DNA of 64,000 nucleotides from Dyadobacter diqingensis (GTDB lineage Bacteria; Bacteroidota; Bacteroidia; Cytophagales; Spirosomataceae), in assembly GCF_024220585.1 (NCBI RefSeq), contig NZ_JAMXKF010000004.1:496001-560000 (forward strand), written 5' to 3'. A program made the translations under genes and the position numbers. Of this stretch, positions 8,999-18,346 are shown in pieces; positions within the stretch are counted from its first letter, which is position 1, and the number at the start of each line of letters is the position of its first letter. The notes under the pieces were generated by a model. The model saw only the letters and a list, made by a program, of their open reading frames with translations. It was not told where the DNA came from and did no database searches.

Positions 8999-9661
8999 CT
9001 AAGCGATCATAACAGACTTAATGAATTTGATCGTATACCCTTTCGCGACGAAGATCTTTTCGTAATGCGTCTTCACACCGTGGTGCTCTTCGAGAAGCGG
9101 AGAATGATATAAGTCATCTGTATGTTCTACAATTTCGTATTTCCCCGAATTACTTATCGTTTCCAGACTATATTCGTACAAAAAAGTACTGTCCGTTTTC
9201 AGACAAAATAACCCATCCTTCTTTAAGTACTTCGCATAATTGCTTAAAAAGTCAGGATTTGTCAATCGTTTCGCTTCATCCCTGTCACGAACCTGCGGGT
9301 CCGGGTGAATAAGCCAGATCTCATCAAGCTCATTTTCCTCAAAAAACTCGTCTGAATACTGAATTCCTGCCCTTAAAAAAGCTACATTGGTTAACCCTGC
9401 TTCACTGGCCGACTGGCTTCCTCTGGCAATGCGGTCTCCCTTGATATCCATCCCGATAAAATTCTTATCCGGAAAAACCTGACCAAGCCCAATCGTGTAC
9501 TCTCCTTTTCCACAAGCTAGTTCGAGTACGATCGGATTTTCGTTGTTAAAGTACAATTCATTCCACTTACCTTTAACCGAAGTATATAACGGTTTCCCTT
9601 TTTCAATGACATTGACTGCCTGGGCACTGAACTCGTAATGGTGTAATTTTCTTCTCGACAT
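8999..9661 (-). CDS. trmB: tRNA (guanine-N7-)-methyltransferase
   Basis: TrmB methylates G46 in the variable loop of many tRNAs with S-adenosylmethionine. The 220 residues contain the SAM-binding motif ELACGKGEYT (47-56), the acidic strand end FIGMDIKGDRIARG, and the TrmB-specific stretch IWLIHPDPQVRDRDEAKRLT that includes the catalytic region. It follows folC after 19 bases on the same strand, so it is probably the last gene of the folC transcript and stops near the bidirectional terminator shared with gapA. Confidence 0.95.
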   Translation of the reverse strand: MSRRKLHHYEFSAQAVNVIEKGKPLYTSVKGKWNELYFNNENPIVLELACGKGEYTIGLGQVFPDKNFIGMDIKGDRIARGSQSASEAGLTNVAFLRAGIQYSDEFFEENELDEIWLIHPDPQVRDRDEAKRLTNPDFLSNYAKYLKKDGLFCLKTDSTFLYEYSLETISNSGKYEIVEHTDDLYHSPLLEEHHGVKTHYEKIFVAKGYTIKFIKSVMIA

Positions 9662-9680
9662 CTTAAATTAATTCAACAAA

Positions 9681-10982
9681 CTATAACTGATTCAGATCTG
9701 CCACCACGAAAGTGCTCCCACCCACGTAGATCGTATCATCCGGATTTGATTCTAAAATTGCGGTCTCCAGGGCGATATTAACGTCGGGGTAAACTGACCC
9801 ATACAAACCCACTTTAAGTGCTTCCTGTTGCAAATCTGACGCATTTAATGCACGCATATTGGACGGCTGGCAGAAATAATATTTCCCGTCCGTTGGAAAC
9901 AGTTTTAAAATAGCCGAAATATCCTTGTCGGCCACAAAACCGATTACAAACCTTTTCTGATTTGACGGGATGCTCTTAAACTGCTGCATGGTATAACTTA
10001 CACCTGCATAATTGTGCGCAGTGTCACAATACGCCAGCGGACTGTCACTCAATTTTTGCCAGCGCCCCTTTAACCCTGTATTGGCCACCACCGAAGACAA
10101 ACCCTGGAAAACAGCTTCCTTCGAAATTTGAAGACCAGTCTTCCGCAATGAATCGATAGCTGTAATGACCCCACAAATATTTTTGAGTTGGTAAATCCCA
10201 GCCAGATCCAGTTTCAGATCTTCATATACCGTCACATTTGTCGCTCTGTCCCGGATATCCAAAGAAAGTTTTCCATTGTCATGACGGGCATTAACGGTTT
10301 CGAATAAATCAGATCCGTAACGAATTCCCGCATTTCTTTCCGAAGAAGCCTGATCAAATACGTCTGTGATCTCTTTATCCTGACGCTCACTGATCACCGC
10401 TCGTACATCGGGTTTAATAATTCCCGATTTTTCAAAAGCAATTTTACCAAGCGTATCTCCCAGGAACTGGGTATGGTCATAACTGACGTTGGTGATCACG
10501 GATAAAACCGGTGTAATTACGTTGGTCGAATCCAATCTTCCGCCCATCCCTACCTCAATCACTGCAATGTCTACATTGCACTTTTCGAAATAAGCGAAAG
10601 CCATTGCCACCGTTACCTCGAAAAAAGACGGACTTAAACTCTCAATGTAAGATTTATTAACAGCGGTAAATTCGCAAATAAAATCTTCATCGACACGAGT
10701 CCCGTTGACCTTTATACGTTCGGTAAATGACTTTAAATGAGGGGATGTGTACAAACCGACCTTATAACCGGCTTCCTGCAAAACCGAAGCCAGCATATGG
10801 GATGTGCTGCCCTTGCCATTGGTACCGCCCACATGAATCGTTTTGTACTTTTCCTGTGGATCTCCCAGATGTTTACAGAGTTGGAGGGTAGTATGAAGGC
10901 CCGGCTTAAAAGCACGGGCCCCGATATTTTGAAAGACTGGTAAACGACTATACAGATAGTCGATTGTTTCCTGATAATTCAT
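9681..10982 (-). CDS. folC: Folylpolyglutamate synthase / dihydrofolate synthase
   Basis: FolC adds glutamate to dihydropteroate and lengthens the polyglutamate tail of folates, using ATP in the cytoplasm. The 433 residues show the Mur-ligase-type P-loop GGTNGKGST (52-60), the folate-binding region YTSPHLKSFTERIKVNG, and GMGGRLDSTN with the metal-binding area. The C-terminal domain includes GRWQKL and CDTAHNYAG. The start codon lies six bases after the stop of the TonB-like gene, so translation is probably coupled. Whether it has both activities or only one cannot be seen from sequence alone. Confidence 0.95.
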   Translation of the reverse strand: MNYQETIDYLYSRLPVFQNIGARAFKPGLHTTLQLCKHLGDPQEKYKTIHVGGTNGKGSTSHMLASVLQEAGYKVGLYTSPHLKSFTERIKVNGTRVDEDFICEFTAVNKSYIESLSPSFFEVTVAMAFAYFEKCNVDIAVIEVGMGGRLDSTNVITPVLSVITNVSYDHTQFLGDTLGKIAFEKSGIIKPDVRAVISERQDKEITDVFDQASSERNAGIRYGSDLFETVNARHDNGKLSLDIRDRATNVTVYEDLKLDLAGIYQLKNICGVITAIDSLRKTGLQISKEAVFQGLSSVVANTGLKGRWQKLSDSPLAYCDTAHNYAGVSYTMQQFKSIPSNQKRFVIGFVADKDISAILKLFPTDGKYYFCQPSNMRALNASDLQQEALKVGLYGSVYPDVNIALETAILESNPDDTIYVGGSTFVVADLNQL

Positions 10983-10988
10983 TACTTA

Positions 10989-11915
10989 TTACTGCGAACT
11001 GATTTTGAAAGTGATCGTTCCTGTTGACTCTTCCGGAACATTAGATGATTGGGAAATAAATGTAAGCTCACGAACTGCACTACGGTATTGGTTGACCACC
11101 GCATAGTCAGTCACTGTGGTGCTTTGCGTGATGATATTTTTAACCCGGCCATTTTTGTCAACCGTGATTTTAAAAGTGATTGATCCTGTTGCGTCAGATT
11201 TGTCATTCACAACCGGACGTCTGGACCACTTCCAGCCCGATAAACTTAGCCCCACAGCCGTTCCGCCACCGCCGCCTTCACCTTTGTATGTTTTTGCAAA
11301 TAAACTGCCTGATTTCGCTCCTTTATCACCAAGGCCTTCTGCATCGTCACCGTTGTTGTTTCCGCCCACCCCACTTTTAGTCCCATTGGTACCATTACTG
11401 CCAGATTTACTTCCGGAAGATTTCGTAAAAAGAGCGTCTTTGTTAACAGCTTTTTCAGGCGCAGGCTTGGCCACAGGTGTCGAGGAGGACACACTTCCTG
11501 TTGATTTTTTAACATCTGTTTTTTCAGGCGCTTCCACCGGGCTTTCCACTTTTGATGTGATCGCAGGTTTTTCAGCAACCGTTTTGGTAGGCTTAACAGA
11601 CTCTATTTTGGGTGGTGTCGGAGGGGTTGGCTTTGGCGTAGCGACAGATTTTCTTTCCTTTGTCTCTTCCGCTTCCGCACGCATATTTTCCCGCACCTTG
11701 GAATTGCTCGGTTTGTTGTAGGTCTGGATATCCCCTTTTCCCACTTTACTGGTACCATAATTAACTTCAACAAAAAGCTCCATTGGCTCAACCTTGGGTA
11801 CCGAGCTGCTCAGGCGTATAAAGAAAAATATACCCAGCAAAGCAATGGTGATACCAAAAGACATAGCCCAGGATATTGCTATTCGCTGACGATCTTCTGC
11901 TTGTAATTCAAACAT
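10989..11915 (-). CDS. TonB-like energy-transducer protein
   Basis: This 308-residue protein has a short cytoplasmic tail, one membrane helix at ~15-34 (AMSFGITIALLGIFFFIRL), and a long periplasmic linker. The linker is rich in Pro, Lys and Thr (PTPPTPPKIES), then in Gly and Ser (~165-225). A compact C-terminal domain of ~75 residues resembles the TonB C-terminal or AgmX/PglI-type domain (GSITFKITVDKNGRVKNI). TonB proteins carry ion-motive energy to outer-membrane receptors. No exbB or exbD lies in the window, although such genes often adjoin this family. It follows the HU/SPOR gene across a terminator and precedes folC directly. Confidence 0.8.
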   Translation of the reverse strand: MFELQAEDRQRIAISWAMSFGITIALLGIFFFIRLSSSVPKVEPMELFVEVNYGTSKVGKGDIQTYNKPSNSKVRENMRAEAEETKERKSVATPKPTPPTPPKIESVKPTKTVAEKPAITSKVESPVEAPEKTDVKKSTGSVSSSTPVAKPAPEKAVNKDALFTKSSGSKSGSNGTNGTKSGVGGNNNGDDAEGLGDKGAKSGSLFAKTYKGEGGGGGTAVGLSLSGWKWSRRPVVNDKSDATGSITFKITVDKNGRVKNIITQSTTVTDYAVVNQYRSAVRELTFISQSSNVPEESTGTITFKISSQ

Positions 11916-11978
11916 TGATTTTGATTCGTTTGTGATTTTCTGTTGAACGTAAATTTATGTCATTTTCGTATAATAACA

Positions 11979-12009
11979 AAAGAAGGAGCCTTTTCGGGGC
12001 TCCTTCTTT
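11979..12009 (-). terminator. Rho-independent terminator after the HU/SPOR gene
   Basis: A 12-bp stem (11979-11990 with 11998-12009) with a seven-base loop lies about 20 bases past the HU/SPOR stop. The minus-strand tail is only moderately T-rich, so some read-through into the TonB-like gene is possible. Confidence 0.75.
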
Positions 12010-12029
12010 CTATTTTCTATCGTCAATTT

Positions 12030-13127
12030 TTACTGTCTCTTTCTGAAAACCCAGCCCTCTTCTCCAATCACCTTTTTCAGTTTTGAGGAAGCGCGGTAAG
12101 CATCACCTTCGCGTTCGAAACCTTCAACAGCAACTTTGTACTTGTTGCTGTACTTATCAGCATCGATCACCACTGCCTCGGTAAATCCCTTTTTCTTCAA
12201 ATCTTCCAGCAACACATTGGCTTGTTTGCTTCCCTTGAAAGTTCCGGCGATCAGAAAATACTGCTTGCTGGCAGAAACAACCGGCGCAGCTGCTGCGATC
12301 GGTGCCACGGTTTCTTTTTTAATTTCAACCGCCGGTGCTGTTTTCTCGGCGGCTACGGGCTCCTTCACTGCCGGAGTCTCTTCCACAACGACAGGTTGAA
12401 CAGGAGCTTTCTTAACCACATACACCACTTTACGTTCGACAACCGGAGCGGCTTTTTTCACCGTTTTCTCCGCGGAAGTGTAGCTCATCTTTTCAAACAA
12501 GCTCGTAAAAGGGTTTAACGTACTCTTGTTTTCACCATTCGATGAAACAAAGAACAGACTGAAATAACACATGATACCCGCAATCATCGCGGCAGAAGCC
12601 CACCCTATCCAGTTCGTCCTGAATGGCTTAACTTCTTCTTCTTCCAGTACTTCAACGTGATCATCGTGTACATCGACAACCGGCATGGTTATAACAGAAG
12701 CCTTTTTCTCAGCAAATTTCGCTGTTGTGCTTCTGAAACCGTACCATTCGTCCTTAAAGTACTTTTCAGTATTAGGCTCGAAAACCAGTTTACCTTCGAT
12801 GTTCATCCTGAATTCACCGATGCCTTCAATGATCGCACGTTCCGTTGCCTGCAAAGAAGTACGAAGTCTATCTGTATAATTCCTTACATGAGCCACCGCT
12901 TCTGAGTGCGTGATCTGCTCGTGACGGGAGATAAAATTAGCAAGTAATCCATCATCCAGTTTAAGGAACTCGTTGAATGCCAACCTCTTGTTAGGAGGAG
13001 AGAATACACCCGTCTCGGCATTATAAAATGCCTGAGCCTGGTGCGAAAGCAGCGCCCCAAAGCCTGGTATGATTACGAATTCGTAGTCACTTACCAATTT
13101 TCTTATTACAGTTTCAACAGCGATCAT
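12030..13127 (-). CDS. HU-CCDC81-like and SPOR domain membrane protein
   Basis: This 365-residue protein has three parts. Residues 1-~125 resemble the bacterial HU-CCDC81 pair of HU-like folds (VIIPGFGALLSHQAQAFY; RAIIEGIGEFRMNIEGKL). A single membrane helix lies at ~173-196 (WIGWASAAMIAGIMCYFSLF). A Pro/Val/Ala-rich linker (~215-285) leads to a C-terminal SPOR domain (~287-365, YFLIAGTFKGSKQANVLLED). SPOR domains bind denuded glycan strands at division sites, and HU folds bind DNA or polymerise. The topology places the HU part in the cytoplasm and SPOR in the periplasm. Its role is unproven. It lies between an outer-membrane barrel gene and a TonB-like gene. Confidence 0.9.
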   Translation of the reverse strand: MIAVETVIRKLVSDYEFVIIPGFGALLSHQAQAFYNAETGVFSPPNKRLAFNEFLKLDDGLLANFISRHEQITHSEAVAHVRNYTDRLRTSLQATERAIIEGIGEFRMNIEGKLVFEPNTEKYFKDEWYGFRSTTAKFAEKKASVITMPVVDVHDDHVEVLEEEEVKPFRTNWIGWASAAMIAGIMCYFSLFFVSSNGENKSTLNPFTSLFEKMSYTSAEKTVKKAAPVVERKVVYVVKKAPVQPVVVEETPAVKEPVAAEKTAPAVEIKKETVAPIAAAAPVVSASKQYFLIAGTFKGSKQANVLLEDLKKKGFTEAVVIDADKYSNKYKVAVEGFEREGDAYRASSKLKKVIGEEGWVFRKRQ

Positions 13128-13157
13128 GAAGAGTATTTTGTGATGAACACAGCGAAG

Positions 13158-14828
13158 TTAAAAAGAAAAAGACAATCCTCCAACAAAGTTCAAACCCTGC
13201 TGCGGGTAGTACTGGTAACGCTGGTACTCCTTTCCAAAGAGGTTATTGATGGCTACAAAGGCGGAGAAGTTCCTGGTTAACAGATAATCAATCTTCAAAT
13301 TCAGGTCGGCAATGACAGGCAATTTTGTAACAACTCCCGTCTGAAAATTTTTCGCTTTTATTCCTCTCAGCATATAAAAATCGGCAGTGACGAATAATTT
13401 TTTGCTAATCGTCAAAGCGTTAAACCAGTTTAACGTAAGGTCCGGACGGTGCCATGCTTCTTCCACAGAACCCATCGCATAGTCATAGTAATTAATCTTC
13501 AACGAACTTTTGAACAAATCATTGAAAGCATAACCTGCTTGTCCTGAAATATTTAACACCTTTGTCTTAGCAGGATCGTAAATGATTGAGAACTTGGAGG
13601 TGTCGACCAACGCGTTGTTAAAGTTGTAAAAATTACGGTAATGCGTATAAGATACCTTGCCCTCATAATTAAATCCTCCGGCAACTTCTCCTTTTACACC
13701 GGCAAACAAATCAGCCGTTTTTTCGGTGTTTACAATCAACACGTTAGACCCCAGCCATTGATTCTCTCCGAGCATACTCTTTAACGTATTCCGGACTACA
13801 TCACCATTCCAGCCCCCGAAGATATGTACCCCGCTGATCGGGTTTACATCGATGTTCAGTACCGGATATGCTTTCGTCTTGTTAATGTTCAGCTGATTGT
13901 CCGTTTGGTTCACAGCGTTTACCCCGGCCGTTACAGTAAATACATCAGAAGTATATTTAAAGGTCGGTTTAACACGGTATAAATTCCGGTTGTATGTTAA
14001 AGCATCCACCCTTTGTGAAATAAACGCGCCAGCTTCGAGTTGCGCATAAAATGACTCTGAGATCGGAACAGAGGCATTCAGCGTTGTTCCCCAGTCAAGC
14101 TCAGACGCATCATAGCGGTCTTTCAGCGTATTCAGGCTCGTCTTTACCGAATAATCCACAGCAACCGAAGGGTCTGTATTTTCAAAACCCAGACTAAAAC
14201 CAAACTGGTTGATCGTCTGGCGCAGACTGTCCCGGTTCACCACGTATGATTCCGGCTGTGGCTTATACCCGTAGAAGTAATAGTTTTTACGGTCATACTC
14301 GAGCGATCCGTCCACTTTGTAGGTGCTCATGATATATTTCCCTCCCACCTTGATATTCGTGGCCGCATTCGCAGAATTTTTACCGTCTACCGGACCGTTG
14401 CCAGCCGAAAGATGTTTCACCTGCCCTGTGAAAACGAGATCTTCCGCGCGCTTACCGCTTACGAAAGCTTCGCCCAGAAACCGGCCATAATTGCCAGCAC
14501 CCAGCTTGATGTAATTGTTCAAAACATCAGGCTTATCCTGACGCTCCTTTTCATCGGATGACGTGGCCACAGTCGGTGTCAGCTTCGGCGAAGCGATGTT
14601 AATCTGCGGATCCAGGATCTGATAGTTAACTTTTTTCTCTTTTGTAGTCCCGGGAAAAGGCTGCACTTTATCAAAAAGGCGGTTTGCGGGGGCAAACTCA
14701 ATGCTCTTTTCCTTTACGATTTCATAAGTCTGGCTCTCGATTTCTCCTCTCTGGGCCATTGCCAGATGACCGGAAAAACCCAGTGTCAATAAAAATATGG
14801 ATGTACGAATGGTTCTTGAATGCGTCAT
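13158..14828 (-). CDS. Outer-membrane beta-barrel protein, TonB-receptor-like without plug
   Basis: From the ATG at 14828 the protein is 556 residues and opens with a signal peptide, MTHSRTIRTSIFLLTLGF, then GHLAMAQ. An upstream ATG at 14870 would overlap the stop of the TPR gene by four bases and add 14 residues before the signal, which fits secretion less well but suggests coupling. The body alternates amphipathic strands and turns and ends YYPQQGLNFVGGLSFSF, a barrel-type terminal Phe. The last 100 residues (LNLKIDYLLTRNFSAFVAINNLFGKEYQRY) match the end of TonB-dependent receptors, but no plug domain or TonB box is present. It probably works with the adjacent TPR protein. Confidence 0.8.
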   Translation of the reverse strand: MTHSRTIRTSIFLLTLGFSGHLAMAQRGEIESQTYEIVKEKSIEFAPANRLFDKVQPFPGTTKEKKVNYQILDPQINIASPKLTPTVATSSDEKERQDKPDVLNNYIKLGAGNYGRFLGEAFVSGKRAEDLVFTGQVKHLSAGNGPVDGKNSANAATNIKVGGKYIMSTYKVDGSLEYDRKNYYFYGYKPQPESYVVNRDSLRQTINQFGFSLGFENTDPSVAVDYSVKTSLNTLKDRYDASELDWGTTLNASVPISESFYAQLEAGAFISQRVDALTYNRNLYRVKPTFKYTSDVFTVTAGVNAVNQTDNQLNINKTKAYPVLNIDVNPISGVHIFGGWNGDVVRNTLKSMLGENQWLGSNVLIVNTEKTADLFAGVKGEVAGGFNYEGKVSYTHYRNFYNFNNALVDTSKFSIIYDPAKTKVLNISGQAGYAFNDLFKSSLKINYYDYAMGSVEEAWHRPDLTLNWFNALTISKKLFVTADFYMLRGIKAKNFQTGVVTKLPVIADLNLKIDYLLTRNFSAFVAINNLFGKEYQRYQYYPQQGLNFVGGLSFSF

Positions 14829-14866
14829 AAGAAATATTTTTTGCTGTTTGCTTCGACAGGATTTTA

Positions 14867-17800
14867 TCATTTTTGTTTTTCAAACTGGGCCAGTTTCGCT
14901 TTTGCAAGTGTCACAGCCTCCTGATCATCTGAATTTTCAATAATGGAGGTCAGCGTTGCCTTTGCCTGTCCAACTTCTTTCATACCCATGTAAACATCCG
15001 CAAGCAATATAAACGAACGAACCCGCCAGAAGTCAAAACCTTCGAAGGTCTTGCTCATATCCAGAATAGCTGTTTCGGCCTCTTTATATTTCTTATTTTT
15101 AAATAAAATCGTCGCAACCATGTAATTCGCTTCGGCTCCGTACTCATCTTTTGAAGTACTGGCCAATTTTTTGAATTCCTCCGATGCTTTGTTCAGATCT
15201 CCTTTTTCATAAGGAACCTTGCCCAGATAAAGCTGCGCCTTACCCAGTCCGCCCGGAACGACATTTCCTGCATTCACAACTTCTTTGGCATAATACAATG
15301 TTGAATCGTAGCTTTTTAAGTTGTAGTAGGTATCCATCAGACCGATCCATGCCTGCGCCTGTTCTTTCTTGTTTTCAGAATTGCGCAAAAGCACTCTGAA
15401 ATTGGTAACGGCGTTGTTAAAGTTGCCACGTCCGATTTCCAGTTCCGCCGAACGCTGCGCGGCTGCTGCTACATATTGTGAACGGTTTTCCTGAACCACC
15501 TTGCCGTAATACTGCAAAGCTTCGGCCACATTTCCGGTTTTATCGAAGGACGCAGCTACAAAATAACGGGCGTCATACTGATGTTTGCTGGAAGGATAAC
15601 TGTTCAGGAATTCAAGCAACGCCTGTTTTGCATTTTCGTATTTCTCAGCATAATAGAGGTTCCGAACGTTATCGAATTCAACTTCTTCGAGTTTGTCGTT
15701 ACCAGGATTATTTTTTCTGACAACGCCAAGGACCTGCGTAAATTCCTCCGGACGGCCTACCGCAGTGTAACTTTCCTGGATACCTTCCAGTGCACTGCTT
15801 GCCGATGGCGAATCAGAGTATTCAGAAAGTATTTTGCGGAAATCGACAATCGCCTGCTCGTAAACCTGCAGGTTATAGTAAGACTGCGCACGACGTAAAA
15901 GAGCGGCCGGGATCAGGTAACTCTTCGGTTTTTCGTTGATCATACGGGTAAAGCCCTTTACAGCAGCCGAATAACTTCCGTTTTTGAAATCGATATCGGC
16001 CAGTTGGAAATAAGCGTCGTCCAGATAACGCGAACCAGGATACTGGCTGATCATCTGCTCAAACTGACGGCGTGCATCCTGCTCCTTGTTCATGTACACA
16101 TAGGCACGCGCTTTCTGGAACAATGCATAGTCCTTATCGATTTTCCCTTTCGCTGAAACCTTGTCATACACACTGATCGCCTCATTGTAATTTTTGGCAG
16201 CCAGGTAACAGTCGGCCAGACGAACGTGAGCGTCTTCGATAATGCTTGCCTCCATCCCTTCAGTGTTACTCACAAAATCCTTGAAATAACCCAGCGCCTG
16301 GCTGTATTTCTTCTGATTGTAGTAAACATATCCTAACGCGTACAAACTCTTTCTTGCATAAATACCCGCTTTCGGATTTTTAGAGAGCTGCGTGTAAATG
16401 GAAACCGCATCATCCATTTTCTTCAATCCGGTATTCGCTTCTGCCTTGTAAAAAGTTGCTGCCAGGAAAATGTCTTCATCAATCGGGAATTTGATCGACT
16501 TATTGAAAAGAGCCAGCGCCTGTTCGAAGCGTTCCTGATTAAACTCGACAACACCCTGGTTAAAAGTTAACCGCTGATAGGTGGTGTTGATTTTCGTGTT
16601 CCTCTTTGAAAGGCCTTCGATGTACGTGATCGCGCCAAGATTATTGCTTGCTCCTGAATAACCTTCCGCAACAAGCTCTGACGCTTCCTCCTGGTGTTTG
16701 CTATTGGGGTATTTAGCAATGAATGCGTTGAATTCTTTTACAGCGTCATTATTGTTGCCAAGATCCAATTGCACTTTCGCATGATTGTAAGCAGCTTCTT
16801 CTTTCACCACCTGGTTGAAATCCAACCGCGCTGCGTTGTCCAATGCTGTTAAAGCATAACTTAAATTACTAGTCTTTAAGTAGCTGATTCCTAATAGATA
16901 TGAAGAGTACTGCGATACAGAATCTTTGCCAGCAGAAACTCCCTTAAGTGTGGAAATTGTTCCCTGATAATTGTTTGTACGAAACAAAGAGTGTCCGTAG
17001 TGTAAAGCAACGGATGGAGGAACAGATCCGGCTTTCATTTTATTATATCGCTCGTATGCTTTTACAGCCGCAGCGTAGTCTCCTTTTTCATAGTAGACTT
17101 CTGCTACATACAATGCTACTTCGGCAATTTTCGTTCCACCCCGTTGTTGTGCAAGAATTTTCTCACCGTATGCCAGTAACTTATCGTATTGTTTTAACTG
17201 ATACAGAGAAGAAATGATCCAGTTTGGCGCTTCCTCTTTGTAATAGGGATGGTTTTCTACCTGTAAAAAATCCTGATAGGCTTCTTCAAAATTGTTTTTC
17301 TGATAGTTGATCACCCCGGCGTAGTATGCCGCGTCTCCTGAGTTGGCAAAGGATGGATCTTTTTTAACCTCGTTAAACAGCGGTAAAGCGGCGTCCAGCT
17401 GTTTGGTATTGTAATAGGCCATGGCAAGCTGATAAGTGCTCTCCATCTTTCTGCCGCCGTTACCAGGCAGCTTTACAGCCTTTTCAAGATAAGTGATCGC
17501 TTTATCATACTGCCCTGCCTCGTAATAATAACGGCCAAGGTCTCCGTAGATTTGCTGCGCCTTCGGATGTTCTGCATGGTTTCTTACAAAACGGTCTACC
17601 TGAACTTCCGCTTCCGGATAATTAAGGTACAAGCCGGTGACCGCCACGTAATATTCTGCCGTGACTTTGTTATAATCACTGGTACTAAGGAGTTTATCAT
17701 TAGTATTCAGATATTCTCCGAATTCCTGTCTGGCAGCGACGAAATTTGATTTTTCATAATATTCAAGACCATTGCGAAAGTGCGCTTCCGGTTCCGTATA

Positions 17801-17932
17801 ACTCAATGTGCTCTGAGCATTAACCGAATACGAACCCACACATAAGCCTAAACCGAGCGCGTAAGTGCCATGTTTTAAAAGCATAGGGGTTAGTTTTGTG
17901 GATTTCTGAGGTGATTTAATCTGTTTAATCAT
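14867..17932 (-). CDS. Large secreted tetratricopeptide-repeat protein
   Basis: This 1021-residue protein has a signal peptide (cleavage near VNAQS, residue ~40) and then TPR-like repeats over almost the whole length, for example GRYYYEAGQYDKAITYLEKA and YALGYVYYNQKKYSQALGYF. There are about 25 repeats by eye, many with Tyr/Ala/Gly at the consensus positions. No enzyme domain is present. Such solenoids are periplasmic or outer-membrane scaffolds in Bacteroidota. The next gene, a beta-barrel, begins at or just after its stop, so the two are probably made together. A short inverted repeat (17949-17956 with 17995-18002) lies in the leader. Function unknown beyond protein binding. Confidence 0.92.
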   Translation of the reverse strand: MIKQIKSPQKSTKLTPMLLKHGTYALGLGLCVGSYSVNAQSTLSYTEPEAHFRNGLEYYEKSNFVAARQEFGEYLNTNDKLLSTSDYNKVTAEYYVAVTGLYLNYPEAEVQVDRFVRNHAEHPKAQQIYGDLGRYYYEAGQYDKAITYLEKAVKLPGNGGRKMESTYQLAMAYYNTKQLDAALPLFNEVKKDPSFANSGDAAYYAGVINYQKNNFEEAYQDFLQVENHPYYKEEAPNWIISSLYQLKQYDKLLAYGEKILAQQRGGTKIAEVALYVAEVYYEKGDYAAAVKAYERYNKMKAGSVPPSVALHYGHSLFRTNNYQGTISTLKGVSAGKDSVSQYSSYLLGISYLKTSNLSYALTALDNAARLDFNQVVKEEAAYNHAKVQLDLGNNNDAVKEFNAFIAKYPNSKHQEEASELVAEGYSGASNNLGAITYIEGLSKRNTKINTTYQRLTFNQGVVEFNQERFEQALALFNKSIKFPIDEDIFLAATFYKAEANTGLKKMDDAVSIYTQLSKNPKAGIYARKSLYALGYVYYNQKKYSQALGYFKDFVSNTEGMEASIIEDAHVRLADCYLAAKNYNEAISVYDKVSAKGKIDKDYALFQKARAYVYMNKEQDARRQFEQMISQYPGSRYLDDAYFQLADIDFKNGSYSAAVKGFTRMINEKPKSYLIPAALLRRAQSYYNLQVYEQAIVDFRKILSEYSDSPSASSALEGIQESYTAVGRPEEFTQVLGVVRKNNPGNDKLEEVEFDNVRNLYYAEKYENAKQALLEFLNSYPSSKHQYDARYFVAASFDKTGNVAEALQYYGKVVQENRSQYVAAAAQRSAELEIGRGNFNNAVTNFRVLLRNSENKKEQAQAWIGLMDTYYNLKSYDSTLYYAKEVVNAGNVVPGGLGKAQLYLGKVPYEKGDLNKASEEFKKLASTSKDEYGAEANYMVATILFKNKKYKEAETAILDMSKTFEGFDFWRVRSFILLADVYMGMKEVGQAKATLTSIIENSDDQEAVTLAKAKLAQFEKQK

Positions 17933-18052
17933 AAATAATGTAAAGACAAAGCCCTTCGGCTGTTACCTGCTGATATTATTTGGTACTTAACGTAAAGGGC
18001 TTAAAAACCGTATAGTTGATGTTAAATGATATTTTCTCCGGCGCTGTAACGA

Positions 18053-18304
18053 CTAGAATACAACATCATTACGCTGCAATGTATCACCAAAATCGCCTTG
18101 CATAGCCTCAAATCTGCCGGAGACTTTCTCGAGAAACGGGACATCCATACACTTTTCGATTTCTTCGAGGTTTGTAATCTCGTATTCATCGATTTTGTAA
18201 GTTTGCTCGAACATACCGGCTTCGATCTTGATAATGTACTTATTGTTCCATTGGTAAATACTGATCTTGAATTGTTGATGGGGAATATCTTTAATATATC
18301 TCAT
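18053..18304 (-). CDS. Small conserved-type hypothetical protein
   Basis: This is an 83-residue soluble protein starting MRYIKDIPHQQFKISIYQWN. I chose the ATG at 18304 because the upstream extension (to 18334) would overlap the promoter of the divergent TPR lipoprotein. The first half is beta-rich with aromatic residues (WNNKYIIKIEAGMFEQTYKI) and the second half is an acidic helix with VPFLEKV. A candidate -7 element TACTTTTG lies at 18329-18322 on the minus strand. I do not recognise the family. It reads like a real gene with typical codon use, and lies upstream of the TPR/barrel genes on the same strand, 120 bases away. Confidence 0.7.
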   Translation of the reverse strand: MRYIKDIPHQQFKISIYQWNNKYIIKIEAGMFEQTYKIDEYEITNLEEIEKCMDVPFLEKVSGRFEAMQGDFGDTLQRNDVVF

Positions 18305-18346
18305 AGGTAAAAAAATTTTTGCAAAAGTAATCAATAGAAAATTGGG

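Noticed and set aside
11116..11721. 201-codon frame opposite the TonB-like gene
   Set aside because: Its Pro/Leu/Ser-rich composition is the antisense image of the low-complexity TonB linker.
17949..18002. Inverted repeat AAGCCCTT/AAGGGCTT in the TPR leader
   Set aside because: Only 8 bp with a 38-base loop and no T run; not enough for a terminator or a named riboswitch.
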